In this document: positions 11,677 to 21,699 of the stretch, in pieces
Position numbering within the stretch: the stretch's first letter is position 1
How the letters are laid out: each line of letters begins with the position of its first letter
NCBI GenBank assembly: GCA_033439265.1
Contig: JAVTVX010000012.1
Coordinates: 8,855,001 to 8,919,000 of the forward strand
Direction: 5' to 3'
Length of the DNA stretch: 64,000 nt
Source: Dillenia suffruticosa
Taxonomy: Eukaryota > Streptophyta > Magnoliopsida > Dilleniales > Dilleniaceae
Position numbers and translations under genes: made by a program
Notes under the pieces: generated by a model
Database searches by the model: none
Told to the model about the DNA's origin: nothing
The model's input: only the letters and a program-made list of their open reading frames with translations

Positions 11677-12599
11677 ATCATCAAAACATTTTAAATCCGT
11701 GTACCAACACAATCATCAAATCATTTCAAATTCATGCCAATGTGACGGTAGAATAGAAAATATATCCGGTTCTCAAATAATGGCACAATGTCACTTCATT
11801 TAAAACCATAGATGCGTAGTCATCGGAAATATAAATTTACGACACTCTAAATGTCATAAAACAAGTTTTGAAATTTAATATCGTACGTCGAGTCCATGCA
11901 TATCGAAAACATGTTTTATGAAAAACACGACAAAAACAAGTTTTATTATTTCATGCAACAGATTAGAGTCCCATTCACTTTTATAGGGAGGGTGGTCACT
12001 CCCTATTTTCAAAATAAGTCAAATCTGACTTCTCGAGTCTCCAAAAAGATTTTCCTAATAAAATCATCACAATTTAATATCAAACAAAAGCCTAATAAAG
12101 GATTTTCAATTTTTTTTCCAATTTAATACAACCCTAAATTTACACAATTTCCTTTCTAAATTCTCATTTTATCAATTTTGAATCATTTGGCTCACAAATG
12201 ATCAAATTTCTAATATTTCTCATATTTCCTAATTTTCCTCAAATTAAACATATTTCACAATATATATGAATATAGCTTCTGATTCTAAATTCAACCTAAA
12301 TTCGACAAAATCAATTCAAATGTTGAAGTGATTGCATTTCTCTCACCCAGGGTTCCTCAGATCTCAGACCTAGTTTTCGTTCGCCCGTCGAATTGGTCTA
12401 AAATCTGTAATATTTCCACATTTGAAACTATGTTAGCAATTAACTCAAATTCTAAGCACAAAACCTTAGAACTACAACCAACACAATCGTTTCCTATAGT
12501 GTAGAAGCCGTGACCTAGGATTCGGGGGTCGGTTGATGACTGTGGTTTGGGCTTCAGCTGGGGTTGTAGCAAGGGGGCCCGTGTGTAGGAGAGCTCTCG

Positions 12600-12800
12600 A
12601 AGGAGAGAACAGATCGCGGGCTGTGGTGGGCTCGTGGGCTCGCGGGCTGTCTCGGGCTCATGGGCTGGTGGGCTCGCGGGCTGGTGGGCTCGCGGGCTGG
12701 CACATTCACGGGCTAAGGCACGTGCTCACGAGCTGGACTGCAGTCGTGCGCTCGCGGAAGGTCGCGCGCTATGGCGCACTCGTAAGGGGAAGATCGCGCT
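12600..12800. repeat. G+C-rich GGGCTCGCGGGCTGG minisatellite in solo LTR 1
   Basis: Variants of GGGCT(C/G)(G/A)(C/T)GGGCTGGTG recur many times, giving a sharp G+C peak in an A+T-rich region. The same block occurs in copy 2 at 20100-20290. Long open frames here are a by-product of few A/T-only stop codons. Confidence 0.8.
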
Positions 12801-13064
12801 GAGGCATGCTCGCGGGAGGGAGGAGCAGCGGTGGAGAGAGTGGTGGAGGGTGGCAAAGCCGAAGAGAGGGAGAGAGTGACGGCGAGAGGGAGAAAGGGAG
12901 AGTGAGAGATAGGCTTTCAGCCGAAAGGGAAAGAGAGAAGTAGAGAGGGAGAGAAGAAGAAGAGGATGGTAGTGGTAGTGGTAGTGCGCTGCGGAGGAGA
13001 GCGGCGGATTCGGGCGAGGGCGGGCGGCGTGTCGTGGGAAGGGGAAGAGGCGGGAGAGAGAGAG

Positions 13065-13089
13065 AGATTAGGGCTAAAAGCCCTAATCT
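13065..13089. repeat. AGATTAGGGCT hairpin in solo LTR 1
   Basis: AGATTAGGGCT / AGCCCTAATCT with a 3-nt AAA loop; an equivalent hairpin with a TTT loop is present at 20851-20877 in copy 2. It lies beside a (GA)n run downstream of the inferred TATA run when read on the minus strand, so it would be in the transcribed leader. Confidence 0.85.
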
Positions 13090-13365
13090 AATTTGGGTGG
13101 GGGGTGCTCGTTTCGGCTCAAAACGCAGCACTCCTCTGTTGTATTTTTTTTTTTAAGGTTCCAAATTTTAGCAAAATATGGTATACCTCAAATTGGTAAT
13201 ACGGATACTTTATATATATATATATCAAAAATTTCAATTTAAAGCTCCCAAAATCAAAAATCAAAAATCAAAATAAATAAAAATTTCTCTATATATATAA
13301 CTGAGAAATAATTCTGGAGCAGGAGTACAATAGTACGGACACCGCATTGTCGGTGTTACAACCTA

Positions 13366-13985
13366 AATGCTTCCGTTGTTGGAAGTCTCATGTATACATA
13401 GATCTGTACAAGACTGATATAACAAATGGTATGGGGATGTTAGGTGGATAACAAAGTAACCTGGGTTTGAAAAATTGGAAAACTACAAAGAAGGTATTGA
13501 TTTATGTACAAGGCACCAAGAAGTATATGTTTACATATAGAAGAATCGACAGTCTGGAAATAGTCGAGTACTTATATTAGAGCTTTATTGGCTGTATTGA
13601 TTTCCGAAAATCAACGTCGGGTGACATCTTCACGATAGCCGATGGATTTGTATCGTGGAGGAGTGCTAAGTAGATACTGACTGTGATCTCTACTATGGAA
13701 GCTGAGTTCGTGGCATATTTTGAAACTACATAACATGCAATGTAGCTCGAGAGTCTTATATTCGGGTTTAGGATTTTAGATTTTGTACGTAGGTCATTAT
13801 GTATATTTTGTGATAATTTAGCTACTATATTTTTGGCTAAGAATAATAAGAGTGGTAGTCAAAAGGCATGCCAATAAGAGTGGTATTTTTGGCTAATTGT
13901 ATGTTTGCCGATCCTTTAACCAAAGGCATGCCACCAACTAGGTTTAAAGATTATGTTGTAAATTTGGCCTTACTGCCTTAAATGA
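13366..13985 (+). pseudogene. Copia RNase H, 3' half of interrupted pol
   Basis: This continues the pol interrupted at 10449. Readable blocks are NLGLKNWKTTKKVLIYVQGT, DFRKSTSGDIFTIADGFVSW, ILTVISTMEAEFVAYF and LCIFCDNLATIFLAKN. These correspond to the SKSTSG, SxxEAEY and CDN motifs of Copia RNase H. Several stop codons interrupt them. The end region contains a small repeat (AATAAGAGTGGTA twice near 13845 and 13870). It ends about 260 bp before the polypurine tract. Confidence 0.8.
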
Positions 13986-14234
13986 AACTTATAATTGAAT
14001 ATTCTCAATAAAGTTGTATACACTTTTTTGTTTTGAGATAAATTCATCAAATTTGGATTCCGAATAAACGTAAGGTTTATTCATAAAATATATGTGACCA
14101 TAAGGTTAGAAAATAGAATGTATTATGGTACACAGAAGATAATACTCGCTTTTAGATAACTTATCGCCGTGACTCGCGTACTCTATTTTCATAAGAAATT
14201 AACTTGGTTTTGACTTCAGGTTGGTTTGCTGGCC

Positions 14235-14245
14235 AAGTGGGAGAA
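14235..14245 (+). other. Polypurine tract
   Basis: AAGTGGGAGAA precedes TATTTGG, the proposed LTR start. The related copy has AATGGGAGAA followed by TGTAAG at 54158-54170. Confidence 0.7.
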
Positions 14246-14773
14246 TATTTGGAATTTTTTCAAGAAATTCAAATTCCATGCATTTAATACATTCAAAATT
14301 GAGTTAATAGGAAAAATATAGGTGAAAAAAATTAAATATGATGAAAAATGGAAGAAATTTGAATTGGATTGTATTTGGCCGAATTTTGATGGCCTATTCA
14401 TAACTCCACACAATTAATCTTGTTTTTTTGTTTTGAATATTTAATTATCTTTTTATAATGTCCAGTAATAATTTAGGACAACAATTATAGGGTTTTAATT
14501 GATTTTTGATAGTTAAGAACCTATATAAATCCTCTCCTAGTGCATTGTGTCCCTAAATTCAAATTTCTTAAATCTACATTATCTATTAAGTGAAATTGAG
14601 AGTTTAGAAGGTTTGTACACATTCCAGTGATCATTTGGATGGTTTTGCTATCGCTAGAAGTGAAGGAGAATAGCATGGCCGGAGGTAACCCTAAATCCCA
14701 TTTTCGCTTCCACTTTATTTTGATTCAATTTTTGCATTAAAAGTATGCATTAGGTTTACCATGCATTCTAACA
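14246..14773 (+). mobile_element. 3' LTR of 5'-truncated Copia
   Basis: It starts TATTTGGAATTTTTTC after the polypurine tract. It includes a TATA-like CCTATATAAAT near 14520 and a block (GTGTCCCTAAATTCAA...GAGTTTAGAAGG) resembling the LTR of the copy at 54168-54524. The end near ...CATTCTAACA (14773) is inferred from the CA terminus only. Confidence 0.55.
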
Positions 14774-15100
14774 AGAGAGAGAGATGAATGGAGTAACCAG
14801 GCTAGAAAGCACAACTGCACAACAAAAAGTCATTTGTCGTTGTATTTTGCACTACAACGCCTCGTTTCCCATAATATAATCCATCCAAAACTACTACATA
14901 TATCTATCTTTTTTCTTTTGAAAAAGGTTCTAAAAAGTTCAAAATGAGAACAATAATAAATTTTATATGTATGTATGCACGTACATGCATACATATAGCA
15001 CATTGGAAACACAATGTACAATATTTATTTTTCTATAAGATTAGCATAATAGTTGTGGCATAAAATAAAATATATGGGAGAATATCTATTCCATTGTCCA
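14774..15100. other. Unassigned spacer
   Basis: No coding homology is visible. It lies between a Copia LTR and a hAT-type element and contains ATGCACGTACATGCAT-like alternating stretches near 14970-14995. Confidence 0.5.
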
Positions 15101-16025
15101 CGCATGATTAGGGATGGTAATGGATCAGTTATGGTTCGGGTTATATTAATACCATATCTGACTCTAAATCCTAACTCCAATATCCATATCTAACCCTAAC
15201 TCGACTCGAATTAAAAAATTAAATATCATGTCCGACCTAAGGATTTTTCTAGAAATCCAATCCGATATATTACATGCCTTTAAAAAATTGCTCAAATGTG
15301 ATCCTAAACCGACCCATACCCAACTCGAGAAAGAAAAATATCATATCAAATCATCTTAACATACATAAAGACTATACAAAATTTTCACATCATACTCAGA
15401 GACTATACATAAATTTCACAGTCATAGAGACTATACAAAAAATTCAACAATTAAAAAAAAATCAGAGAAGGATTGTTGAGGCCAAACTTATAGCCACGGA
15501 GATGGGTTTGCTATGGTGGAGGGGAGTGCATAATCTTCTGGCGTTGATGATAAAAGTCGGCTAGGTTAGCAAGAGAGAGAAAGAGAGATGAGGAAGGGAA
15601 GCTGATGAAGACGTCGGCATCAGTGTTGAAGGGAAAAGTGAAGATTGGTTTTGGTAGCGATAGAGAGAGGCCGCAAGGCTTGAACGAACAATGCAATGCA
15701 GAGAGATGCTAGGAGACAGAACGGCTAAGGCAACGAAATGAAGAGATGTTTGTTCGACTTCAAGAATGAAAAAGAAACAACCCTAAAAATCAATTTTATT
15801 TAATAATATAATATTAAAATAAAATTTTATTTTCTTATAAATTGTTATGTGATTAGATTTTTTATAACCTAAATCTATATCTGAATCAATCCAACTACTC
15901 TAATATTTAAACCCGACCCTAATTCGACCGTAACCTAATTTTTGAAATAAAAATCCCGATCAATGGGTCAAAATTTTTTGGATATTTATCAGATCGGATT
16001 GGATACTGTTATCCCTACGCATGAT
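15101..16025. repeat. 8-bp target-site duplication CGCATGAT
   Basis: Identical octamers immediately outside both ends of the hAT-type element. Confidence 0.9.
15109..16017. mobile_element. Non-autonomous hAT-type element (909 bp)
   Basis: The ends are TAGGGATGGTAATGGATC and, reversed, TAGGGATAACAGTATCC: short imperfect inverted repeats with the hAT-like TAGGGRT start. They are flanked by the exact 8-bp duplication CGCATGAT (15101-15108 and 16018-16025), the size produced by hAT transposases. No transposase is present. Subterminal regions carry repeated TATC/ACCC motifs. The middle (about 15470-15780) is purine-rich and less A+T-rich than the ends and could be captured sequence. Confidence 0.85.
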
Positions 16026-16139
16026 CACAAAATTGATGATTTGGTAGCGGTATTCAAGCATTCCCATTATGCCACCTTTTATTATAATTTGGGAAGCTCT
16101 CATTTTTAGAAATTTGAAACTTCATGTTGTTACGGTCAT

Positions 16140-16653
16140 TGTTAGATTTATTCTTTGATGCGGAAGCGTGGGAAAAATTAAATAGGATTGCAATTTTTTA
16201 GATCGTATCTCGATATGTAGGTTTTCAAAAATTTAAATTGCAAAGTCCCTCGAACAAATCGCTCTGCTGGGATGGTGATCATGAAATCGAACCACCAACA
16301 CAAATGTCATGACTCCTCAATCCACAATCCAGTGAATCACAAACGATCAAGAAAATTTCTTATTCGAAATTTTGTCAATACCCACAATTATTTCTCTTAC
16401 TTTAAATTGATCTCTTTATTAGATCGTGTCTCACACAACCTCTCTCTCATTCAACAATGTATGTAGTAATGCATAGTAATTCAATAACCCAAATTGAATT
16501 ATGTTAATCCATGTAAGAAGTATACAGAGAGAGGGAGAGATCTATGGAGAGATGGGGATAATGGGTAACCACTCATTATCTCATGATTCAAAATAATTTA
16601 AATAAATTTAAACTCATGGTGAAAAGCCCCTCAGGGGCATACTTTTGCGAATA
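16140..16653 (-). mobile_element. 3' LTR of minus-strand Copia
   Basis: 514 bp. The plus-strand left end is TGTTAGATTTATTC and the right end is TTTTGCGAATA. It aligns with 24820-25328. Blocks such as AATTGATCTCT(T/C)TATTAGATC and TCAATA(A/G)CCCAAATTGAATT are shared. Confidence 0.9.
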
Positions 16654-16664
16654 TCTCCCACTTG
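16654..16664 (-). other. Polypurine tract
   Basis: CAAGTGGGAGA on the minus strand directly before the LTR, the usual plant Copia polypurine tract. Confidence 0.85.
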
Positions 16665-17700
16665 AACATGAAGGCATTTTATGTCCATTATAAAATCAGA
16701 ACTCATGTGACCTTTTACATTACTCTACTGTTTTTCATACAAGATTAGGTGTCATGCGATCGATAAGTACACCTATAAACAAAAATTTCTCGATACATTT
16801 ATTAAAATGATTGAGAAGTCACTATTAGTACAAAAGGAACTCGCTATATCCTAGATTCAATGCATTACGTCCATCGAGCCACTTTTCTCATCGAAAGTGT
16901 TCCCCAATTGTCGGTCGACTCTATATTCACTATTATATTTTGAATCCTAACATTGATAAACATAACAGTCGATCAGTGAATATAACACAACAACATAATA
17001 TTGATTGGTCTTCATTTTCTCTATTAGAATCTATCCATCTCAATTCAGCTACCTTCCTAAATCTGCCCTACAGACCTCATTATCTTCCAAACCATTGATA
17101 AATAGACTAAAATAGCATATACTGAACCAAAACTTCAAGAAATAACCAAAAGTAATAAGGATACTGGTGAGCCTATTTAATGGGTCTCAGGTCTCATATA
17201 GTGAGTATGGGAATCAAGATCACATCATCGTCTCAAATAATAGTTTCTACTATTATTTGGTCGATTTATCACATGCGATATGAAACATATGCCATAGTAT
17301 TATTTTTCCATATCTTAAAAGGATATATGTCAGATTTTTCTAACACTGTATAAGTATAGAAATCAGTCTATACATAAGACTTTGCCTAGAGACCTAGAGA
17401 GTATCTTAGAAATAATATCACTAAATGCTGATTATATCTGAAATCTCGAATCTGACTACTTATAGGTAACATGGATATTGGTATGTCATTGTTGGTCATT
17501 GCATATGACCTCATCCTGAACACATATCAGGGCAACTAATATTCTAACAGAGCCACTCTCAAGATCTCTTACCCTAGAAACTGTCTCATCCCCACTTACT
17601 CAGACCTAGAGGTGGCCACTCGTGTGAGAGAGTCAAAATCGCCTACCTGACATGTCTTTTTATCACATCATATCTCAAAAATACATGACAAAAAATAAGT
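16665..17700 (-). other. Long 3' untranslated region of Copia
   Basis: About 1 kb lies between the end of RNase H and the polypurine tract, with no recognisable coding potential. That is long for Copia. It could hold a decayed extra ORF, but I see no supporting motif. Confidence 0.45.
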
Positions 17701-17915
17701 GTAATAAATAAATCATCTCAAAATATAACTGAATAATGTACGTATGTAATGTATAATAATAATCATCAAAATATCAATGTAGTATATAATGAAAAATATC
17801 AAAATACATGCAAATCCAATGATTTCTTATGTCCTACAAAGGAATCTTTTGTGATGGGTTTGATGAAAGGATCAGTCACTATACTGTGTATGGATATGTA
17901 CTTAACCATTACTTC
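17700..17915 (-). pseudogene. C-terminal end of Copia RNase H/pol
   Basis: On the minus strand the sequence reads GEVMVKYISIHS, then DPFIKPITKDSFVGHKKS, which matches the usual Copia pol tail (a KxxEV...IADxxTKxL...F-type ending). It is separated from the main RNase H (21174 onward) by solo LTR 2. Confidence 0.75.
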
Positions 17916-20099
17916 ACCCTTGTCACACCCCGGACCGGGATTGTGAACAGCTGCCCGTTGTCCTGAATGCAGGCTGTATTTTTATAAAAAATCGGGCAGA
18001 ACCTCCCCATATTTCGGAGGTCTCCCAAGTACAATTAATTTTGTATAAATCACAACCATCTTGTAAAATAATCAAATGGTCATCTCGGCCTCTCCAAAAT
18101 CAACCAATCCCACAGCTAACATCCAGAATAACGTAAGGCTATAAAAATTTCCAACAATCTAGCCACAGACCTCTACTGCTATGCCCCCGTCAAAGGCATG
18201 GACAGCCGCTAATCGCCCCTCCTATGATTTAGAGGTGGTACCGAGCAATCCTAGAGTACACTTCTAAGACATAACACATTCCCAATTACATACATAATGA
18301 ATAAGAAACGCCTCAATGCAATGTTATACAATGACATGAGAGTTCTACAATTTAAATGTCCATATTTATACAGTCATCCCAGAATTACATAATGGTCGTC
18401 TATAGACCTCAGAATGCATATACATTACCAATACAAATTTTGCAGCAGAAATATATAATGACTTCTCAAATCCAAACCAGATCTCCTAATGATACTGAGC
18501 GTCCTGAAAGCAACGCTCATTGTCAAATACTATCTCTAAAATAAGAAGGGAAATGAGGGGTGAGTACACGGGGAAGAATACTCAGCGAGTGAGTGGGTCA
18601 ATGCAATCGTCTAATATAAAGTGTGAAACTAGAGTGTCAAAGCATAAGTATACGAATCATATTTCAAATCATCATACTTTTCATTTCAACAATATATTAT
18701 TAACACGCATTTTCAAGTCAAATATGTATCCAAAACACTGTCACTAAAATTATAGAGCTGGCAGCCAAAAATGTCCTGGCAGAGGTCTACCGCGACCTAT
18801 GACAGGTACACCGGGGGTATTATATGCGAGTTTATTTAAAGTGCTCTCTACCTCGGCGTTGGCGACGATCTCGTCCAGGTGCTAGACTTGGAGAGAGTAT
18901 CCAATTCTTCCCCCTTTCAGGTTCAACCTGACTAGTACCGTATCGTTAATAAAAATCACGACAACTCGTGGAATACTCCAGGCCTAGGCATATCCGGACG
19001 CCACCCAAGCACCTCTCATGGTGTCCTTCGTAGCTATAAAACAATATAGACCAAAGCCTCAAGGCCAAAATCAATATCATATCAAGAATGTGCTGAAATC
19101 AGGTTCACAAACCAAATGCAATATATAGCGTAAAATGGCACATTATACATTTCAACAACATGGATGCATAATTTTCATAATTCAACCAAATTTTTGGACA
19201 CTCCAACGGTTTACAAAAAGTCAGTTCCAAAACCAAGCAAAACATTTCAAGCACATGACAATTCATGCTCATTTATCAAAATGTTATAAAATAGGGTTTA
19301 CATATTAAATAAAGGTATTGAAATAAATCCCACTCACCGTTTTGGGGAGGATAGCGCACTCCACAATAAAACCACAATATGTAGAATAAGGCTCCTCTCA
19401 GTCGAATCACCAAGAAAGCCAACCTAATCAAATTATCACGATTTTCATCAAATTTCCGACTATTGTCAGGGTTTATCATTTTCTTTAAGTTCGTACAAAC
19501 CCTAAATTCTTCAATTTATAATTATACACCAATGTCATCAATTTCGTTCCATTTATAAGTAAATAACCAAATCAAAATCAAACTAAATTCAAATCTAAAA
19601 CCGTTCAAAATCGAAAACAAGTCTAAAATACATAAATTTCCTACAAGTTAGAAAAATCTTTGAAAAATCATACGTTTTTCAATTCTCCTCTGATTTCTTC
19701 AAACCATATGTCATTTTAACAATATCGAAACCTATTTTCATTTTCAAGTCAAAACATACTCCAAAATTTCTGCACATTTAACCACATGTTCTAAGGATTT
19801 AAATATAGATTTTTAAGCTAAAACAACATATATAGAACTTCTGATTCTAAATTCAACCTAAAGTTGACAAAATTAAATTTAAATATGGAAATAATTTCAT
19901 TTCCCTCACCTAGGTTTACTCGAATCTCAAACCTAGCTTTCGTTCGCCTGTCAGATTAATTTAAAACCTTAATATTTTTAATTTTGAAATCACGTTAGCG
20001 ATTAAATCAATTTCTAAATACTAAACCACATCTAACACAGCCGTTACCTGCAGTGAAAGATTTCTGTGAGGATGACAGATGGCTCTCAAAAGAGAAAGC

Positions 20100-20290
20100 C
20101 GGTTGCGGGCTAACGGGCCGTTGCGGACTCGCGGCCTGGTGGGCTCGCGGGCTAGCTCGCTGGTGGGCTCGTGGGTCAGCAGGCTAGCGGGCTTGCAGGC
20201 CGGCGTGCTCATGGGCTAGGGGTTCATGCTTGCGAGCTGGAGCGCTCGTGGGCTGGAGTGCGCACTCGCGAGAGACTACAGTCTCGCGTT
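20100..20290. repeat. G+C-rich minisatellite in solo LTR 2
   Basis: Repeated GGGCTCGCGGGCT-like units and GCTCGTG variants produce very high G+C. This is homologous in position to 12600-12800 but more expanded, with further GCGCTCG-type repeats to about 20590. Confidence 0.8.
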
Positions 20291-20850
20291 AAGGCACGCT
20301 CGCGCGAGGGAGGTCGCGCTGGGGGCGCGCTTGCTCACGGTAGCTCGTGCAGGGGCATGTTGGCGCTCGTGCAGGGAAGGTCGTACAGGGGCGCTCGTGC
20401 AAGGGAGATCGTGCAGTGCTCTCGCGCTGTGGCTTCTGCGGGCAGTCGTGCGCTGGCATGCTCAATCGCGTTGTGGCGCGCTCGGGGGAAGGCAGCGCTC
20501 ACACTTGCGCTGTGGCAGAAGGCACTGCAGTCGCGCGTTGTGGGGGAAGGAGGCGCTGCAGGCTGGCACGCTCGCGGGAGCAGGTGAGGGAGCACGATTC
20601 GCGGCTCGCGGTGGAGTGCGATTGAGAGGGAGGGAGATCGCGATAGATAGAGAGAGTGAACAGCGGAGAGAGAGAGAAACCGAGAGGGAAGGATAGAGAG
20701 AGAGAAGAAGAAGAAGACGGTGATGGTGGAGGTGGTGCGCGGCGGCTTCGGGCGAGGGAGGGGCTGCCGCGGGAGAGGTTGCCGCGGGAGAGGAAGAGGC
20801 AGGGAGAGGGGAGACGAAGAGTCGGAGAGAGAGAGATGAAGAGAGAGAGA

Positions 20851-20914
20851 CAGATTAGGGCTTTTAGCCCTAATCTGACAAGGGGGAGTGCCGCGTTTCG
20901 GGCCGAAACGCGGC
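20851..20914. repeat. Two adjacent hairpins in solo LTR 2
   Basis: The first is CAGATTAGGGCT / AGCCCTAATCTG (20851-20877, 3-nt loop). The second is GCCGCGTTTCG / CGAAACGCGGC (20890-20914, loop GGC). Copy 1 keeps the first, but its version of the second (near 13107-13130) has decayed at CpG positions. Confidence 0.85.
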
Positions 20915-20945
20915 GTTTCCTCCTTCCTCTCTCTCTTTTTTTTAA

Positions 20946-20963
20946 AGCATATATATATATATA
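20946..20963 (-). promoter_or_regulatory. TATA-type run, possible LTR promoter
   Basis: An alternating TA run lies about 205 bp inside the inferred 5' end of the LTR on the minus strand, followed by the hairpins and a CT-rich leader. Copy 1 has an equivalent run at about 13210-13226. Promoter function is inferred from position only. Confidence 0.4.
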
Positions 20964-21173
20964 TTCACTTTCACCTTTTCGCTAGTTTGCGAATTTCATA
21001 AAAATAATGGGTTCGCTACGATTCACGAACATGACAACTTAATTTATATTAAAATTTCAATTTAAAGACCTCAAAATAAATAATTAATATAAATAAAAAT
21101 TTTTCCTCTATGTATATAAATATTTCAAAACCAATACACTTGTTCGGACACCGAGTGTCGGTGTTACAACCCT

Positions 21174-21690
21174 TCTCGATGATCTCTCTCATAAAATGGT
21201 ATCTGGTATCTATGTGTTTGGTCTTACTGTGATACTTAGAGTCTCGAGTTTAAACAATAGTGGACTGATTATCACAGTAAATCATCATTGGTCTCCTACT
21301 ATCTGTCACAACCTCTAAATCATCTAGAAATTTTCGGGTGAGTACCCAACAAAATGCAAATTACCCCCTTTATAACACAAGGAGAGGTCCGCAGTTCCCT
21401 TAAGACGTGTCAAAATCCTTTTCACTGCTATCTAGTAACCCCTTTCAGAATTTGATTGATACCTACTCACCAAATCGATAGCAAAACAAATGTCTGTTCC
21501 TGTATACAATATTGCATACATCAAACTGTCTACTGACTGGCATAAGGGATTCTATTCATTTCGCTTATTTCTTCCTAAGTTTGAGAACACATATCAAGAC
21601 TCAGGCACCTTTAACGATAAAAGTATCTATGGGATTGCAATCGCTTATCCCAAAGTGTTCGAGAATTCTCCAGATGTAGGATTCTTGTAA
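21174..21690 (-). pseudogene. Copia RT end and RNase H
   Basis: The minus strand reads MNRIPYAS, CMQYC, then FLDDLEVVTDSRRPMMIYC DNQSTIV, with SKYHSKTKHIDTRYHFMREI up to the solo LTR. The CDNxS and KTKHIDxRYHF motifs identify Copia RNase H. The frame is broken by several stops and by loss of the first part of the domain. Confidence 0.8.
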
Positions 21691-21699
21691 AAATACTCA

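Larger units (their letters stand above)
10455..13360 (-). mobile_element. Solo LTR (2906 bp), Tekay/Del-like family, copy 1
   Basis: It begins TGTTACGTCCCGAACC and ends CGGTGTTACA, flanked by the exact 5-bp duplication ACCTA (10450-10454 and 13361-13365). TG...CA ends and a 5-bp duplication define an LTR-retroelement insertion, and there is no internal coding region, so this is a solo LTR. The copy at 17921-21168 shares both ends and the order of internal blocks. Minus orientation is inferred because the TATA run, followed by a pyrimidine-rich leader, reads leftward. The long CCCGG-type ends suggest chromovirus Tekay/Del; that assignment is inference. Confidence 0.85.
10450..13365. repeat. 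5-bp target-site duplication ACCTA
   Basis: ACCTA at 10450-10454 and 13361-13365. Removing the insert restores a sequence that aligns with ...ATATGCTTCCGTAGTTGGAAG at 53281 in the related Copia. Confidence 0.9.
6560..14773 (+). mobile_element. Plus-strand Copia, 5'-truncated, split by a solo LTR
   Basis: It contains an untranslated leader, gag, pol and a 3' LTR in order, interrupted at 10455-13360 by a solo LTR. The leader, gag and pol can be aligned by eye along their length with the complete Copia at 48309-54524, so the two are members of one family or of sister families. No 5' LTR is found; homology to the other copy fades left of about 6560-6640. Excluding the solo LTR it would be about 5.3 kb. 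Confidence 0.8.
17921..21168 (-). mobile_element. Solo LTR (3248 bp), Tekay/Del-like family, copy 2
   Basis: It begins TGTCACACCCCGGACC and ends CGGTGTTACA, flanked by the exact duplication ACCCT (17916-17920 and 21169-21173). It shares its ends, the AAAAATCGGGCA motif near the start, the GGGCTCGCGGGCT block, the GA-rich run, the AGGGCT hairpin and a (TA)n run with copy 1. It has no internal region. It is inserted in the RNase H end of the minus-strand Copia. The orientation call rests on the TATA run followed by a CT-rich leader on the minus strand. Confidence 0.88.
17916..21173. repeat. 5-bp target-site duplication ACCCT
   Basis: ACCCT at 17916-17920 and 21169-21173. Joining across the insert restores the Copia frame around MREIIEKGEVMVKY on the minus strand. 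Confidence 0.9.

Noticed and set aside
12533..13131. Overlapping open frames of 80-120 codons on both strands
   Set aside because: They lie in the G+C-rich minisatellite and GA-rich tract of a solo LTR; open frames on both strands with low-complexity Arg/Gly/Ser-rich products are a composition effect.
20021..20985. Open frames up to 156 codons (Arg/Ala/Gly-rich)
   Set aside because: Same G+C-rich block in the second solo LTR; several frames are open at once and none has a domain.
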